From Neopestalotiopsis rosae (Eukaryota > Ascomycota > Sordariomycetes > Amphisphaeriales > Sporocadaceae), in the NCBI GenBank assembly GCA_023078685.1, contig JALGAS010000001.1:2852001-2916000 (forward strand): a DNA stretch of 64,000 nucleotides, in the 5' to 3' direction. The position numbers were made by a program, and so were the translations under genes. The notes below the pieces were generated by a model that saw only the letters and a list, made by a program, of their open reading frames with translations, had not been told where the DNA came from and made no database searches. Of this stretch, positions 25,376-35,573 are shown piece by piece; the first letter of the stretch is position 1, and every line of letters begins with the position of its first letter.

Positions 25376-26140
25376 GATTACCTTAATGCCTTTGGGGCTC
25401 CAATCCGAAGTTCTTGTTGCGCGCGCAAGAAAAAAGAGTGAATGGTGAATTCCAAGGCGACTGTGGAGTGATGAGAGGGAGCTTCCTACAGAAATACCTC
25501 TGCGACATGAGCTGGGTAAAGAGGTCTCAGGCGCATGTGCGCATGTGGTGGTTCAATGCGGTTGGGCATCCCAAAACGGCAGAGGTTGGCTAGGCAACGG
25601 GGCCCTGTACCTGACTTACACAGGCGGCTGGGCTGATACAGTCCTTGCAACTAATCCCATCTTGGTCACTGTCGCACCTGATGGCGCTCAGAGGGCATCA
25701 TAATTGGTCTTGAAAGATGGTTGCCATGCACATTCGAATTTTGTTCCCTATGTTCAATTCAGTTGATGCAGAAATCGAATGAGACACGATTTTAAGCTTC
25801 ACATACGTCATGCTGTCCCAACCAATATTTAGAGTCCGGCATCCCCCACTAATAGCGTCAGGTACAGACATGTTTTAGTGGCATTCTTTGGGGGTCGTGC
25901 AGTGAGATAAGAGCCATACAACAGCACTGGCCTGACTGGTGGCATCTATCTCAGCACTTTGATATTCAAAGAAAACCGACCCGGTTTTTGGTTTGACTTT
26001 GACTTTGTCACTAGAACCGCCACCACCTTGGGTTACCTCCATCTGTATTAATTCTTCTTTTTTTTGGTATAAAACCGGCTGCAAGGATAACCTTGTACTA
26101 CTGTATTGGGAAACCCATAACCCCCATCACTTATACAAAC
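25376..26140. promoter_or_regulatory. Divergent promoter region (membrane protein / Arh1)
   Basis: These 765 bp separate two start codons on opposite strands. AGATAAG (GATA-type) occurs near 25906-25912, and a T-rich and CCACCACC-containing leader precedes Arh1. No gene is seen here. Confidence 0.45.
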
Positions 26141-27700
26141 ATGCGTGCAGTTGCAAGACCCTGGATCTGCCGATCGTGCCGGCACAAGGCCTCGCCGCAG
26201 CAGCTGCTTTCACCATCATCACACCTTGTCCGGGCCCGCAACTTATACTCAACCACCGTCACATCACGAAACAATGGCCGGCCCTTTCGCATGGCCGTCG
26301 TGGGCTCCGGCCCCGCTGGCTTTTATACGGCCTACCGCGTCATGTCACGGATTCAGGACTCCAAAGTTGACATGTTTGAGGCTCTCCCCGTACCCTTTGG
26401 CCTGGTTCGCTTCGGCGTCGCCCCAGACCATCCCGAGGTGAAAAACTGCCAGGACAAATTCGAGGAAGTGGCCGCCTCGCCCAACTTTAGATTTATAGGC
26501 AACGTCGCCGTTGGCAATCCGGATGGCCATTTTGGCGGTTGCACAGTGCCGCTGGAAAAACTCATGCGGCATTACGATGCTCTGGTATTTGCCTATGGTG
26601 CCAGCAAGGACAAGAAGCTCGGTATCCCGGGAGAGGATCTCAAGGGCGTCTACTCGGCGAGGGAGTTTGTGGGCTGGTACAATGGCCTTCCCGAGTTTGC
26701 CCATCTGAATCCTGACCTGACGAGCGGCGACGAGGCCGTCATTGTCGGCCAGGGCAACGTGGCGCTCGACGTGGCCAGGATGTTGCTCGAGAACGTCGAC
26801 GTGCTGAGGAAATCCGACATCACCGAGGCCGCCATTGAGACGCTGCTCAAGAGCCGGGTCAAGCGCGTGCACATTGTGGGCCGCCGCGGGCCCATGCAGG
26901 CCGCGTACACGATCAAGGAGGTACGGGAGCTCATGAAACTGCACGATGTCGGGTTCCATCAGCTGGATATGAACCTGGTGCCGGACGAGGTCTCCAAGCT
27001 GCCGCGCGCCCAGAAGCGTCTCATGGATCTCATCATCAAGGGCTCCACGGCAAAGGTAGAGAGTGCTGCCAAGACCTGGTCGCTCGACTTTTGCCTCTCC
27101 CCAACCAAATTCTCTGGAAATGCTCAGGGCCATTTGGAGAGCACCACTTTTGAGCGTACATCTCTGGCCTCTCCTTTCGACCCGGCCTCTAAGGTCAGTG
27201 GCACTGGCGAGACTTTGGACATGGCTTCCGCTGTGGCTTTCCGCTCTATTGGCTACAAGTCGGTTGCGCTCCCGGGTTTCGACGAAGCGGGCATTCTCTT
27301 TGACGACGGAAAGGGCGTCATTCGAAACGATGGACTGGGAAGAGTCTTCACGAACAAGAGTGCAGTGGACAAGAGTACACCGACACATTTGGGCGGAGTA
27401 TACTGCGCTGGCTGGGTCAAGAGAGGCCCAACTGGCGTGATTGCATCTACAATGCAAGATGCATTCTCCACTGGCGATGCAATCGCTGCCGACTGGTCGT
27501 CAGATGCCCCTTTCCTGAACGCTGAAGAGAGCCATGGCTGGGACGCGCTCAAAGATGAGGTGGATAGCAGTCGCTCCAATGTCGTGACATGGCAGGACTG
27601 GCACAAAATTGATGGCGCTGAAAAGGAAAGAGGCAGCCAGATCGGAAAGGAGAGAGAAAAGTTCACCAGCACCACTGAGATGATGGCTGCTGCTGCCTAA
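26141..27700 (+). CDS. ARH1: Mitochondrial NADPH:ferredoxin (adrenodoxin) oxidoreductase
   Basis: Intronless, about 519 aa from the ATG at 26141 (MRAVARPWICRSCRHK). A further in-frame upstream Met would only add 16 residues in the leader. The N-terminal ~45 residues are Arg/Ser-rich without acids, as in a matrix presequence. The FAD-binding motif is AVVGSGPAGFYTAYRVM, then VPFGLVRFGVAPDHPEVKN. The NADP-binding motif is VIVGQGNVALDVARMLL, with VHIVGRRGPMQAAYTIKEVR following. The C-terminal GWVKRGPTGVIASTMQDA closes the fold. Arh1 passes electrons from NADPH to the ferredoxin Yah1 for Fe-S cluster, heme A and coenzyme Q synthesis in the mitochondrial matrix. It is tail-to-tail with ETF-alpha, 77 bp apart. 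Confidence 0.96.
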   Translation: MRAVARPWICRSCRHKASPQQLLSPSSHLVRARNLYSTTVTSRNNGRPFRMAVVGSGPAGFYTAYRVMSRIQDSKVDMFEALPVPFGLVRFGVAPDHPEVKNCQDKFEEVAASPNFRFIGNVAVGNPDGHFGGCTVPLEKLMRHYDALVFAYGASKDKKLGIPGEDLKGVYSAREFVGWYNGLPEFAHLNPDLTSGDEAVIVGQGNVALDVARMLLENVDVLRKSDITEAAIETLLKSRVKRVHIVGRRGPMQAAYTIKEVRELMKLHDVGFHQLDMNLVPDEVSKLPRAQKRLMDLIIKGSTAKVESAAKTWSLDFCLSPTKFSGNAQGHLESTTFERTSLASPFDPASKVSGTGETLDMASAVAFRSIGYKSVALPGFDEAGILFDDGKGVIRNDGLGRVFTNKSAVDKSTPTHLGGVYCAGWVKRGPTGVIASTMQDAFSTGDAIAADWSSDAPFLNAEESHGWDALKDEVDSSRSNVVTWQDWHKIDGAEKERGSQIGKEREKFTSTTEMMAAAA

Positions 27701-27777
27701 GCTGGTTTTGAAGAGAAAGACAGCCATGGCCGGTCATTGTACATTTAAATTGTAAAATACATTGTGCTAAATAGAAT

Positions 27778-28924
27778 CTAAGACGACTTCAACTTCTCTG
27801 TAAGCTCCGGGACCTTCTCAAACAGATCGCCAACCAAGCCAACGTCTGCAACTTGGAAGATGGGCGCGTCGGCGTCCTTGTTGATGGCGGCAATAACTTT
27901 GCTGTCCTTCATACCAGCCAAGTGTTGGATGGCACCCGAAATACCCACAGCCATGTAGAGCTGAGGAGCCACAACCTTTCCGGTCTGTCCTACTTGCAAG
28001 CTGTTGTCGGCGTATCCGCTGTCTACAGCAGCACGAGATGCGCCCACGGCAGCGCCCAAGGAATCGGCGAGAGGCAGCATGACCTTGTCAAACTCCTCCT
28101 TTGACTTGAGACCTCGGCCACCCGAAACAACCTTGCTAGCAGTCGCAAGATCCGGGCGATCAGACTTGGCCAGTTCTTCCGACACCCACTCTGCAAGTGC
28201 CTCTGACTTGGGGTCAACACCGTCCTCGACGGCAGCCGAGCCGCTGCCAACCTCGGCTGCGGGAAAAGCGGTACCACGGATGGTAATGAACTTGATGGCG
28301 TCGGCGGACTCGACCGTAGCAATGGCGTTTCCGGCGTAGATTGGTCGCACAAACGTGTTCTCGTTCTCGATGGCGGTGATATCGGAAATCTGCTGAGAGT
28401 CGAGCAGGGCGGCGACCCGCGGCATGAGGTTCTTTCCGAATGCTGTGTGCCCTACAATGACGTGGGTGTAGCCGCCCTTCTTGATGTTCTCGACGAGAAG
28501 GGGCGCAAAGTTCTCTGCGAGTCCCTACAGGGTGAGATGAATGGTCAGTCATGTATACCGAACAGCCGAGAGCCAACCAGACACGCGAGCCAGCGGGCGG
28601 CGACAATTATCATCATACCTTGTCGTAGGCGCCATTGTCGACGGCGATGATCTTCTCAACGCCGTCCACCTTTGCGGCCTCGTCTGCTACGCCTTTGATG
28701 TTGCTTCCGGCCAAGAAGCCATGTATGGAACCACCGAGTTTCTTGGCGGCCGTGACTGCGCTGAGCGAACCGTGATTCAGCTTACCCTCGCGCTGCTCGA
28801 GGATAGCCAGTGTGGACAGTAACCTTTGGAGTGCCGAGGGGCTGTATGAGCTGGCGAAAGCGGAAGTGGCCTTGGGGATGCCATTGGCTGCTTTGAGAGC
28901 AGTTCTCCTTGCTGCCGAAAACAT
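27778..28924 (-). CDS. Electron transfer flavoprotein subunit alpha, mitochondrial
   Basis: Two exons, 28924-28619 and 28524-27778, with a 94-nt intron, about 350 aa. The N-terminus [20 protein letters not shown] is a basic amphipathic presequence. The ETF domain follows ([40 protein letters not shown]). The C-terminal FAD-binding signature includes [20 protein letters not shown], then [20 protein letters not shown] and [22 protein letters not shown] (alpha/beta heterodimer with FAD) collects electrons from acyl-CoA and other matrix dehydrogenases and delivers them to ETF:ubiquinone oxidoreductase. Its promoter faces that of the SWI3-type gene. Confidence 0.97.
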
Positions 28925-29623
28925 GATTGTTGTGGTTGGAGAGGTGTGAATTGTTGCCGGCCAACTCGAGCACTGGAGCGTACCTAAGTGCTTTGTGGTG
29001 CTGTGAGGTCACTTTCTACCCGTGCCTATCGAAGAGTTAAAGCGGCTGCCATCGGCGCGTGAGCCCGAGGTAAATGATTCCGCCCGCTATCGGCTAGGAA
29101 GGACATGAATTGCGAGAAATATGTGCTAATCCAGACTTATCAGACTATCCCAAACAATGATGCTTGATATGTATTCAAGAGCAGTAATCATTATAGCAGA
29201 GCGCTGGACCCGCTTCTTTTCTCTACTGGTACCTAGCCTAGAAGAGCTCGGACCCTTTTTCCTGTTCAGTCCAGTTACCCACTGTGCCAGTTTGTCTCCC
29301 TCTGCTCCTGCCAGTTCGCGACGCCAGCAGCAAATTTCCCAAACGCCAACCAGGCGCGACTCCAGCCTTTCGATTCGCATCCACCACGAACATCGAACTT
29401 GGCCCATTTGCGACCACGTTTAATCCCACTCCATCATCATCAACCATTTAAATACTGTCGCTCACAGGGGCTCGGCACTTTGCGACGCGCCACATTAGAG
29501 TTGCACTCTTGATTGATTTTTCTTAATCGTTCAATCGTTCGCGAGCCACGCCCTAGCTTCCCATCGTATTTCCATCTTCTACCTTGGCCTGGCTAACAAG
29601 GGCCATCATCAAAAACCACGACG
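28925..29623. promoter_or_regulatory. Divergent promoter region (ETF-alpha / SWI3-like)
   Basis: A 699-bp interval between opposite start codons. A CCGAGG hexamer (29065-29070) lies on the ETF-alpha side. C/T-rich leader sequence (about 29280-29600) precedes the SWI3-like ATG. Short ORFs here have no signatures. Confidence 0.45.
29065..29070. promoter_or_regulatory. CCGAGG/CCTCGG, candidate FarA-type fatty-acid response element
   Basis: The hexamer lies about 141 bp upstream of the ETF-alpha start. CCTCGG is the known core for FarA/FarB-type regulators of beta-oxidation genes in Aspergillus. ETF serves acyl-CoA dehydrogenases, so the site is plausible, but a 6-mer can occur by chance. Confidence 0.3.
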
Positions 29624-31859
29624 ATGGAAGAAGAAAACGTTAGCTACGGCTCACCAGCCAACGCTGCCACCCCCGGCAGCAACCCCATCCTCGCTCAACC
29701 GCCTCTGCAGTCGGGTCCTACTGGTGAGGCTGAAGCTTCAGAAGGTTTGTCGCCCTAGCCGTTCGTTTCGCGCGTGCTCATTATCATCAACCACGCGATT
29801 TTCTAATCACGTTTGCGCATCACAGATATCCAAATGTCTGAAGTCCAATCTGCTGCGGAACCCCAAATCAAGCAGGATAGCAATACTCCCGCTCCTGCTG
29901 CTACTTCAGATAACCCCCTTGATGCGCCCGCAGGACCTCCCGCTGAGACCGCTGTGGGAACCAAGGAGGATGAGGAAATGGGTGATGCTCCCAAAGATGG
30001 CCAGACTGTTGAGAAGGAAGGCGAGGCATCTGCGCCCGTTGCCGGTGCCGAAGGCGCTGTGACTGAGACCAAGTCGAAAGAAAGCATAGAAAACGCCGCT
30101 CGCGAACACCTCATCTCTCAAACACACTCGATCGTATTGCCGAGCTACAGCACGTGGTTCGATATGAACACGATTCACAGCATCGAGCGCAAGGCTTTGC
30201 CCGAGTTCTTCAACAACCGCAACCGGAGCAAGACATCTCATGTCTACAAGGACTATCGAGACTTTATGATTAACACATACCGTCTCAACCCAAGCGAGTA
30301 CCTGACCGTGACGGCCACTCGACGCAACTTGGCTGGTGACGTTTGCGCCATTATGCGCGTGCATTCTTTCTTGGAGCAATGGGGCTTGATCAACTACCAG
30401 GTGAGCTCGACCCGTATTCCTTTCATCACTCACCCAAGAATTAATCATACTAATGCATGCAACGTAGGTTGACGCCGATCAGAGACCATCGCCGGTCGGA
30501 CCTCCATTCACGGGCCACTTCCAAATCATCTGCGATACACCTCGTGGTCTGCAAGCATGGCAACCTTCTGCCGACCCCATTGTCGTGGATGGCAAGAAGA
30601 ATGCCGACACCGACCAAAAGGCTGCTGCCACTCCGACGGCCGCTGGTGAGCGCAACCTGGAAATTGGCCGCAACATCTTCGAGGCCAGCGCCAAGGGCAA
30701 GCAGTTGAACAAGACCGAGTCAAAGACCAACGGTGAAGCTCCTGCGACCAACGGCACTGCGAGCGCAACGCCTGATGCCGAAGAGTTGACAAAGAAACCC
30801 ATTGCTAAGGTCAACTGCACAAACTGTGGCGTAGATTGCACTCGCGTCTACTACCACCTGCCAGAGACCCAGGGTCCTGGCAAAGCCAAGAACGATGTAT
30901 GCCCGAGCTGTTATCTGGACGGCCGCATCCCCCACAACCAGACCAACAACCAGTACACGAAGCTGGAGAACCCAACCTACTCTGCAGTAGTGGATCGCGA
31001 TGCTCCATGGTCGGATGCCGAGTTGTTGCGTCTGTTGGAGGGTCTCGAGAAGTACGATGATGACTGGGCCGAGATTGCGGAGCACGTTGGCACCCGAACA
31101 AGAGAAGAGTGTGTTCTGCAATTCCTGCAGCTCGACATTGAAGACAAGTACCTTGAGTCAGAGGCGCCAGTGCACGCACCTACAGGCCTCGGTCTCTTGG
31201 GAAGCCACGGCGGCCAGCTTCCTTTCAGCAAAGCTGATAACCCTGTCATGTCGGTGATTGGTTTCCTGGCAAGTTTGGCGGATCCGAAGAGCACTGCCGC
31301 TGCCGCCAAGCAGTCGGTCGAGGAGCTCCGGGCCGGTCTCCGAAACAAGATCGAGGGTGGCGAGGACAAGTCGAGCGAAAAGGGCAAGGAGAAGGAGGGC
31401 GACTCAATGGAGATTGACATCAGACAAGAGACGACGACTACCACAACTACAACCACAACCACGACGGCAGCTGCTAGCATCCCGCTAGCTATGATGGCTG
31501 CTCGCTCTGGTGGTCTAGCTTCTCACCAAGAGCGCGAAATGAGCCGCCTTCTCAGTGCCGCTGTCAACGTCACTCTTCAAAAAATGGAGCTCAAGATGAA
31601 GTACTTTGAGGAGATGGAGAGCATCCTGCAAGCCGAGAGACGCGAGCTCGAGCGGGGTCGCCAGCAGCTGTTCCTGGACCGTCTCGCGTTCAAGAAGCGA
31701 GTACGAGACACCCAGGAGGGCCTCAAGACAGCCGCGGTCAATGGTGACATTAAGATGAGCGGCCTTGAATCGCAGGGTCTGAGCTTTGCGACTACACCAG
31801 CAGTGGGATCGGTACAGCCAGTGGGTGCTGATGGCCAGCTGAAGAGCTACGAGGCATAA
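29624..31859 (+). CDS. SWI3/RSC8-type subunit of SWI/SNF chromatin remodeller (SWIRM + ZZ + SANT)
   Basis: Three exons: 29624-29744, 29826-30400 and 30468-31859, about 695 aa. Domain order is diagnostic. A disordered acidic N-terminus is followed by a SWIRM domain ([20 protein letters not shown] ... [13 protein letters not shown]). Next is a ZZ-like zinc finger with NCTNCGVDC ... [10 protein letters not shown], then a SANT domain ([20 protein letters not shown] ... [17 protein letters not shown]). A C-terminal coiled coil lies around [19 protein letters not shown] heptads. Swi3/Rsc8/Ssr-type proteins form the dimeric scaffold of SWI/SNF and RSC in the nucleus. An ACN-codon run encodes about 11 threonines near residues 555-570, a low-complexity insert. 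It is convergent with the Rrn5-like gene, only 296 bp apart. Confidence 0.95.
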
Positions 31860-32155
31860 TGGTAGCAAAGCGACTCTAGCATGAAGAAAAAGGTCGAACA
31901 TGTGTTATGGAAGCGGCGAAAGGATAATTCTGAGGCTCAAACTGGTCAGGTTCTTGATTGTTTTTCTCTTAGGCGTTTTTGGTCGGCCCAAATGGCCCAT
32001 CCACGGCATCCTGACAGTTACCAAGTATGCTTTTTATGTAGATTCATATGTACCACCACAAAGAGGTTATAAATAAAGTCGACTTGGATGGTAAAGAAAT
32101 TCGATATTTATTAGTGGCATTTTTTGGTATTGTAATTACAAACCCGAATCATGTC

Positions 32156-34023
32156 TCATTGCATCTCCCACTCGCTAACATAGTGGACATTGTCTCTCCA
32201 GTCCATCTGAGCCGGCTCAGGCTCGGGTTGCCGTGCGTTTCGTCTTGCCCGTGTTGTCTTCAACAACGGCGCATCACTGGGTATCTCGGTCCTCCTGAGC
32301 AGGGCTTGCATCCTAGCTTCCTCGTGTCTGCTGTTGCGCATATCCTGCTCCTCGGCCTCGGCCTCCATTCTGTGTTCGGCTTCGATGCGCAGCTGCAGGC
32401 CCTCCCGGGCTCGCGTGGTGAAGCCGTAGTCGGCCGAGTAGTACCTGGCCTCGAGCAGATCGCGCTTGACGGCGTCCTCGTGGACGTCCCGGGCGATTTC
32501 TTCCTGCTCGTCTGCTTCTTCGTCGCCGATTTCTTCTTCCGCTTCTGGTAGGGAAGAGGTATCCGAGATGATGCCCTCAGTGTCGTCTTCGTCTTGTATT
32601 TCTGGTTCCAAATTCCCGATCGAGGGGGGTCCGGCGGTGGTAGTAGTGTTGTCTCGTTTGGAGGAATATCCGAGCGCGGCCTCTACGTCGTCGTAGGACA
32701 TGACGTGCTCTCCATCGCTCTCCTCGTCGTCTTCCGGGTCTCCTTCTCCTTTCCCTTCTTCTTCTTCTCCTTCAGATACTGCTGCTGCTGCTGGATCCTC
32801 CGCCTCGTCGTCCACGACATCGACGCGGAGCCTGCGTGCGGCCCGAGCCCAAAAGTCGCGGCCCTTGGTCTTGTCGCCGAGGTTAAGCGAGTCCGCGGCG
32901 GCCTGGACATCCCTCTCCTTGACCAGGGCTGCGGGCGCCGCAGGGAAGTACTGCCGCTGCGCCTTGAGGCGCATCCCGGCCATGAACAGGCTGCTCGCCA
33001 CCAGACGCCGGGTGACGCTGGCGGCCAGCGCGTGGAAGTCGGCCAGCGCCGTGGCCCGGATGGCGGGGGCCTCGTCGGACACGTAGCGCCAGTTGTAGTC
33101 CGGGATGGCCGAGTTCATAAACAGGCGGTCCGACAGCCGGAGCCACGTCCTGGCGTGGAAGAAGTCGAGGAACGGCATCCTGTCGTTCTTGTTGTCCTCG
33201 CCCCTGCTGCTGCCGCCGCCTTCCTCGGCTGCGACCTTGGGCGTAATGAGCCACCGGTCGCCATCGCCGCCGCCGCCGCCGCCCCACCGCTTCTCCTCGG
33301 TCAGGGCCTCGTGGGCGTCCTGCCGCAGCGACAAGTCGTCGGCGGCCTCCTCCAGGGCGGCCACGCACTCGTGGCTCAGCTCGGCGGCCGCCGGCACCTC
33401 GGCCGGCCGCAGCGCCCTCTGCCGCCGGCCGCGCGGGCCTCGGCGCGCCGCCGCGCCGCCGCCTCGAGCAGGAGCATGAACTGGCGCACCTCGAGCGGGC
33501 CCTTGTCCCCGCCGACGCGCGCCGCGATGCCGGGGAGGTCGTCGCGGCCCAGGCGGCCGAGGGCTGCGAAAAAGGCCTCCTTCTCCACGGCCGACCAGCG
33601 CACGGCGCCGACCTGCGTGGGCGGCTCCAGCAGCAGCAGCAGCCGGTCCACGTCGTTGTGGGCCGCAACAGCGGTGTCGTCCGCAATGAGCCCGTGGGCG
33701 GCGTCGGCAATGTCCTGGTTGAGCAGGTTCAGATACTCGGGGTTAAAGGGGCGGCGCTGGCGTTTGAGGGGCGCGCCGGCATAGGGCGGGAGGTGGTGGT
33801 GGGCCTTGCGCTTTTTCCGCAATGTGCTGCTACTGCTCGACAGCGACGGTGATGATGCGCCGTCTTGCGAGTCCTCCTCATCTGCACTGCCGCCCGTCTG
33901 GCTCCTCTCCCGCGCATGTTGACTTGGTTCGATATACGAGTCTTGTGCTTCAGATTCGTGCTCAGACACACCGGAGCCAACTTCGCTGGGTACGTAGTCG
34001 TCTTCGTCTGATATAGTAGCCAT
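32156..34023 (-). CDS. Rrn5-like SANT-domain factor (RNA polymerase I upstream activation), with an apparent frameshift
   Basis: The reading starts at ATG 34023 (MATISDEDDYVPSEVGSG) and stays open to a TGA at 33376. A second frame, open from at least 33397 to TGA 32156, continues the protein without any obvious intron between them. The first part is acidic, then has a SANT-like block (VRWSAVEKEAFFAALGRLGR ... GPLEVRQFMLLLEAA). The second part contains MPFLDFFHARTWLRLSDRLF, YNWRYVSDEAPAIRATAL and a long acidic tail. SANT followed by this helical block resembles Rrn5, a UAF subunit that helps recruit Pol I to rDNA. The switch occurs in a very GC-rich stretch (about 33376-33470). One missing base there, a real frameshift allele or a cryptic intron would all explain it. 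Identity is moderate; the split is seen directly. Confidence 0.55.
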
Positions 34024-35573
34024 CCTGCCCGTAGCCTCTTTCTCGTTTATGGTGGATTGTCAGACCAAGCTTGTAGCCGACCCCCGAGTTCGACGATGTA
34101 GATGTCCAGGGCCAGGCTCAGAATTGCCAAAATGCTTCCTCAACGGTCCACGCCAATTTGTTTCTGGACTCAAATATCAATGCTTGAGACGGGACCCCGG
34201 AACCTGAGAAACTGAGAACATGAGATAAGACCTCTTCCTTTGGCCATGCGGAGATGAACAGCACTCTCAGCGAGTGTCACGTCTCAACCTGGATAGCTTC
34301 TAATGCACGCTCTTGTCTGAAGTGTGATCTAGAACGCATGCATGAAATTGACTGCGTCAGTTTACTATGGTTGGTCAGTAATTGATAACGAAAATAAAGA
34401 GAGGTAAAAACGATTCCTACAACTTACTGTGTTACTACCTGCAATAGCTTGGATAGGCTTGGTGCAGTTGGGTTTTATAAGGAGCTCTTATGAGTAAGTG
34501 TAATGCGTGGGCGACGATGGATGCGTCTGTCTGGTTTTGGCAGTGAAGGTTTGTTAACTTTGGCTGAGAACGCGACCTGTTTACGCTAAAGTCTCGTCAA
34601 CCAAAAGGTCCAAAAGCATCTTTCACACTGATACGTCGGAATGAAGATGGTCAGGTCGGTGAGTTCCTACCTTGAGCCAATTGTGTAGTCTTTAGCCGGT
34701 GAAAGTCTTGCATTCGTTTCGACATTGCAGGCATTCTTCGAGTATGAAAAGTTTCTGGCCTCCGTGGTCAATGAGTGAAGTCCCCGGGTCCCTGTTATCT
34801 TAGCGGACTGAAGTGCCTGTAGGACAATTACACAGAGCTGGGGTGATCGAGTTAGTGGAGCATCTACCGCTAGAAATTTGTGCCCTGTACCTGATTCCCG
34901 CCTAGGAGAGCCAAAGGTCCACCTGAATGAATTAATATCACTGGAATGCTTTTTATAAGCAAACGTTGAAAAGTTACATCATTGACCTTCACGCAGAAGA
35001 AGCACAACTAAAGAATTTTACCTCTTTTCACATCATATGACTCTCAACTTGTTGCAACCACGCTTCACTAAATTCATTCTAATTAACGAAAGTTGCTTCT
35101 TATAGGTCTCTCGGGGAGAATATCCGACTAATATCCGAGAATTCTTATTAGCTGACTCAAGATATTTGGCTGTTACTGGTTCAGGCAAAAGTAGAACTTT
35201 TGAGCAGTTCATCTTCTATATTCTTGGCGTTGCTCTCGTTCTCTCTCCAAGGCGTCAATTCTTCAAGTTCAAGGCTGTTCTTAAATTTTCTTTTCGATCT
35301 CTGAAACACTGGCAATCGATATAATCTTTTAATTTGGTGAGCTTTTCCTTTAGCCAATAACCATAATCTCGGCATAACACTAACAGATATCTACAGAAAG
35401 TCATTTGCGCACTTCTCTGTATATGCTGCCAGCGCAATATACTCGTACTCAGTAACTACAGCTTAGCAGGTTTCGTTCCGAGCGTAATATTTTCTGCTCC
35501 TGTAGGGCTGGGAACCAGAAACCTAAGGGGCAACGGGTGACGGTTCGGGATATTGGCCACCTACGGTTGTGTC
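34024..35573. other. Intergenic: Rrn5-like promoter, AT-rich block, Irc3 promoter
   Basis: About 1.5 kb without a supported gene. The stretch 34920-35470 is distinctly AT-rich compared with neighbouring exons. It has weakly protein-like but interrupted frames on the - strand (around 35181-35437), possibly a decayed element. A TGACTCA heptamer lies at about 35154-35160. No terminal repeats were seen. Confidence 0.45.

Noticed and set aside
26345..27457. 370-aa frame antisense to Arh1
   Set aside because: Mirror of a GC-biased exon; Arh1 carries all family motifs.
32594..33784. 396-aa + strand frame across the Rrn5-like gene
   Set aside because: Val/Gly/Arg-rich shadow with no motif; the - strand carries the conserved protein.
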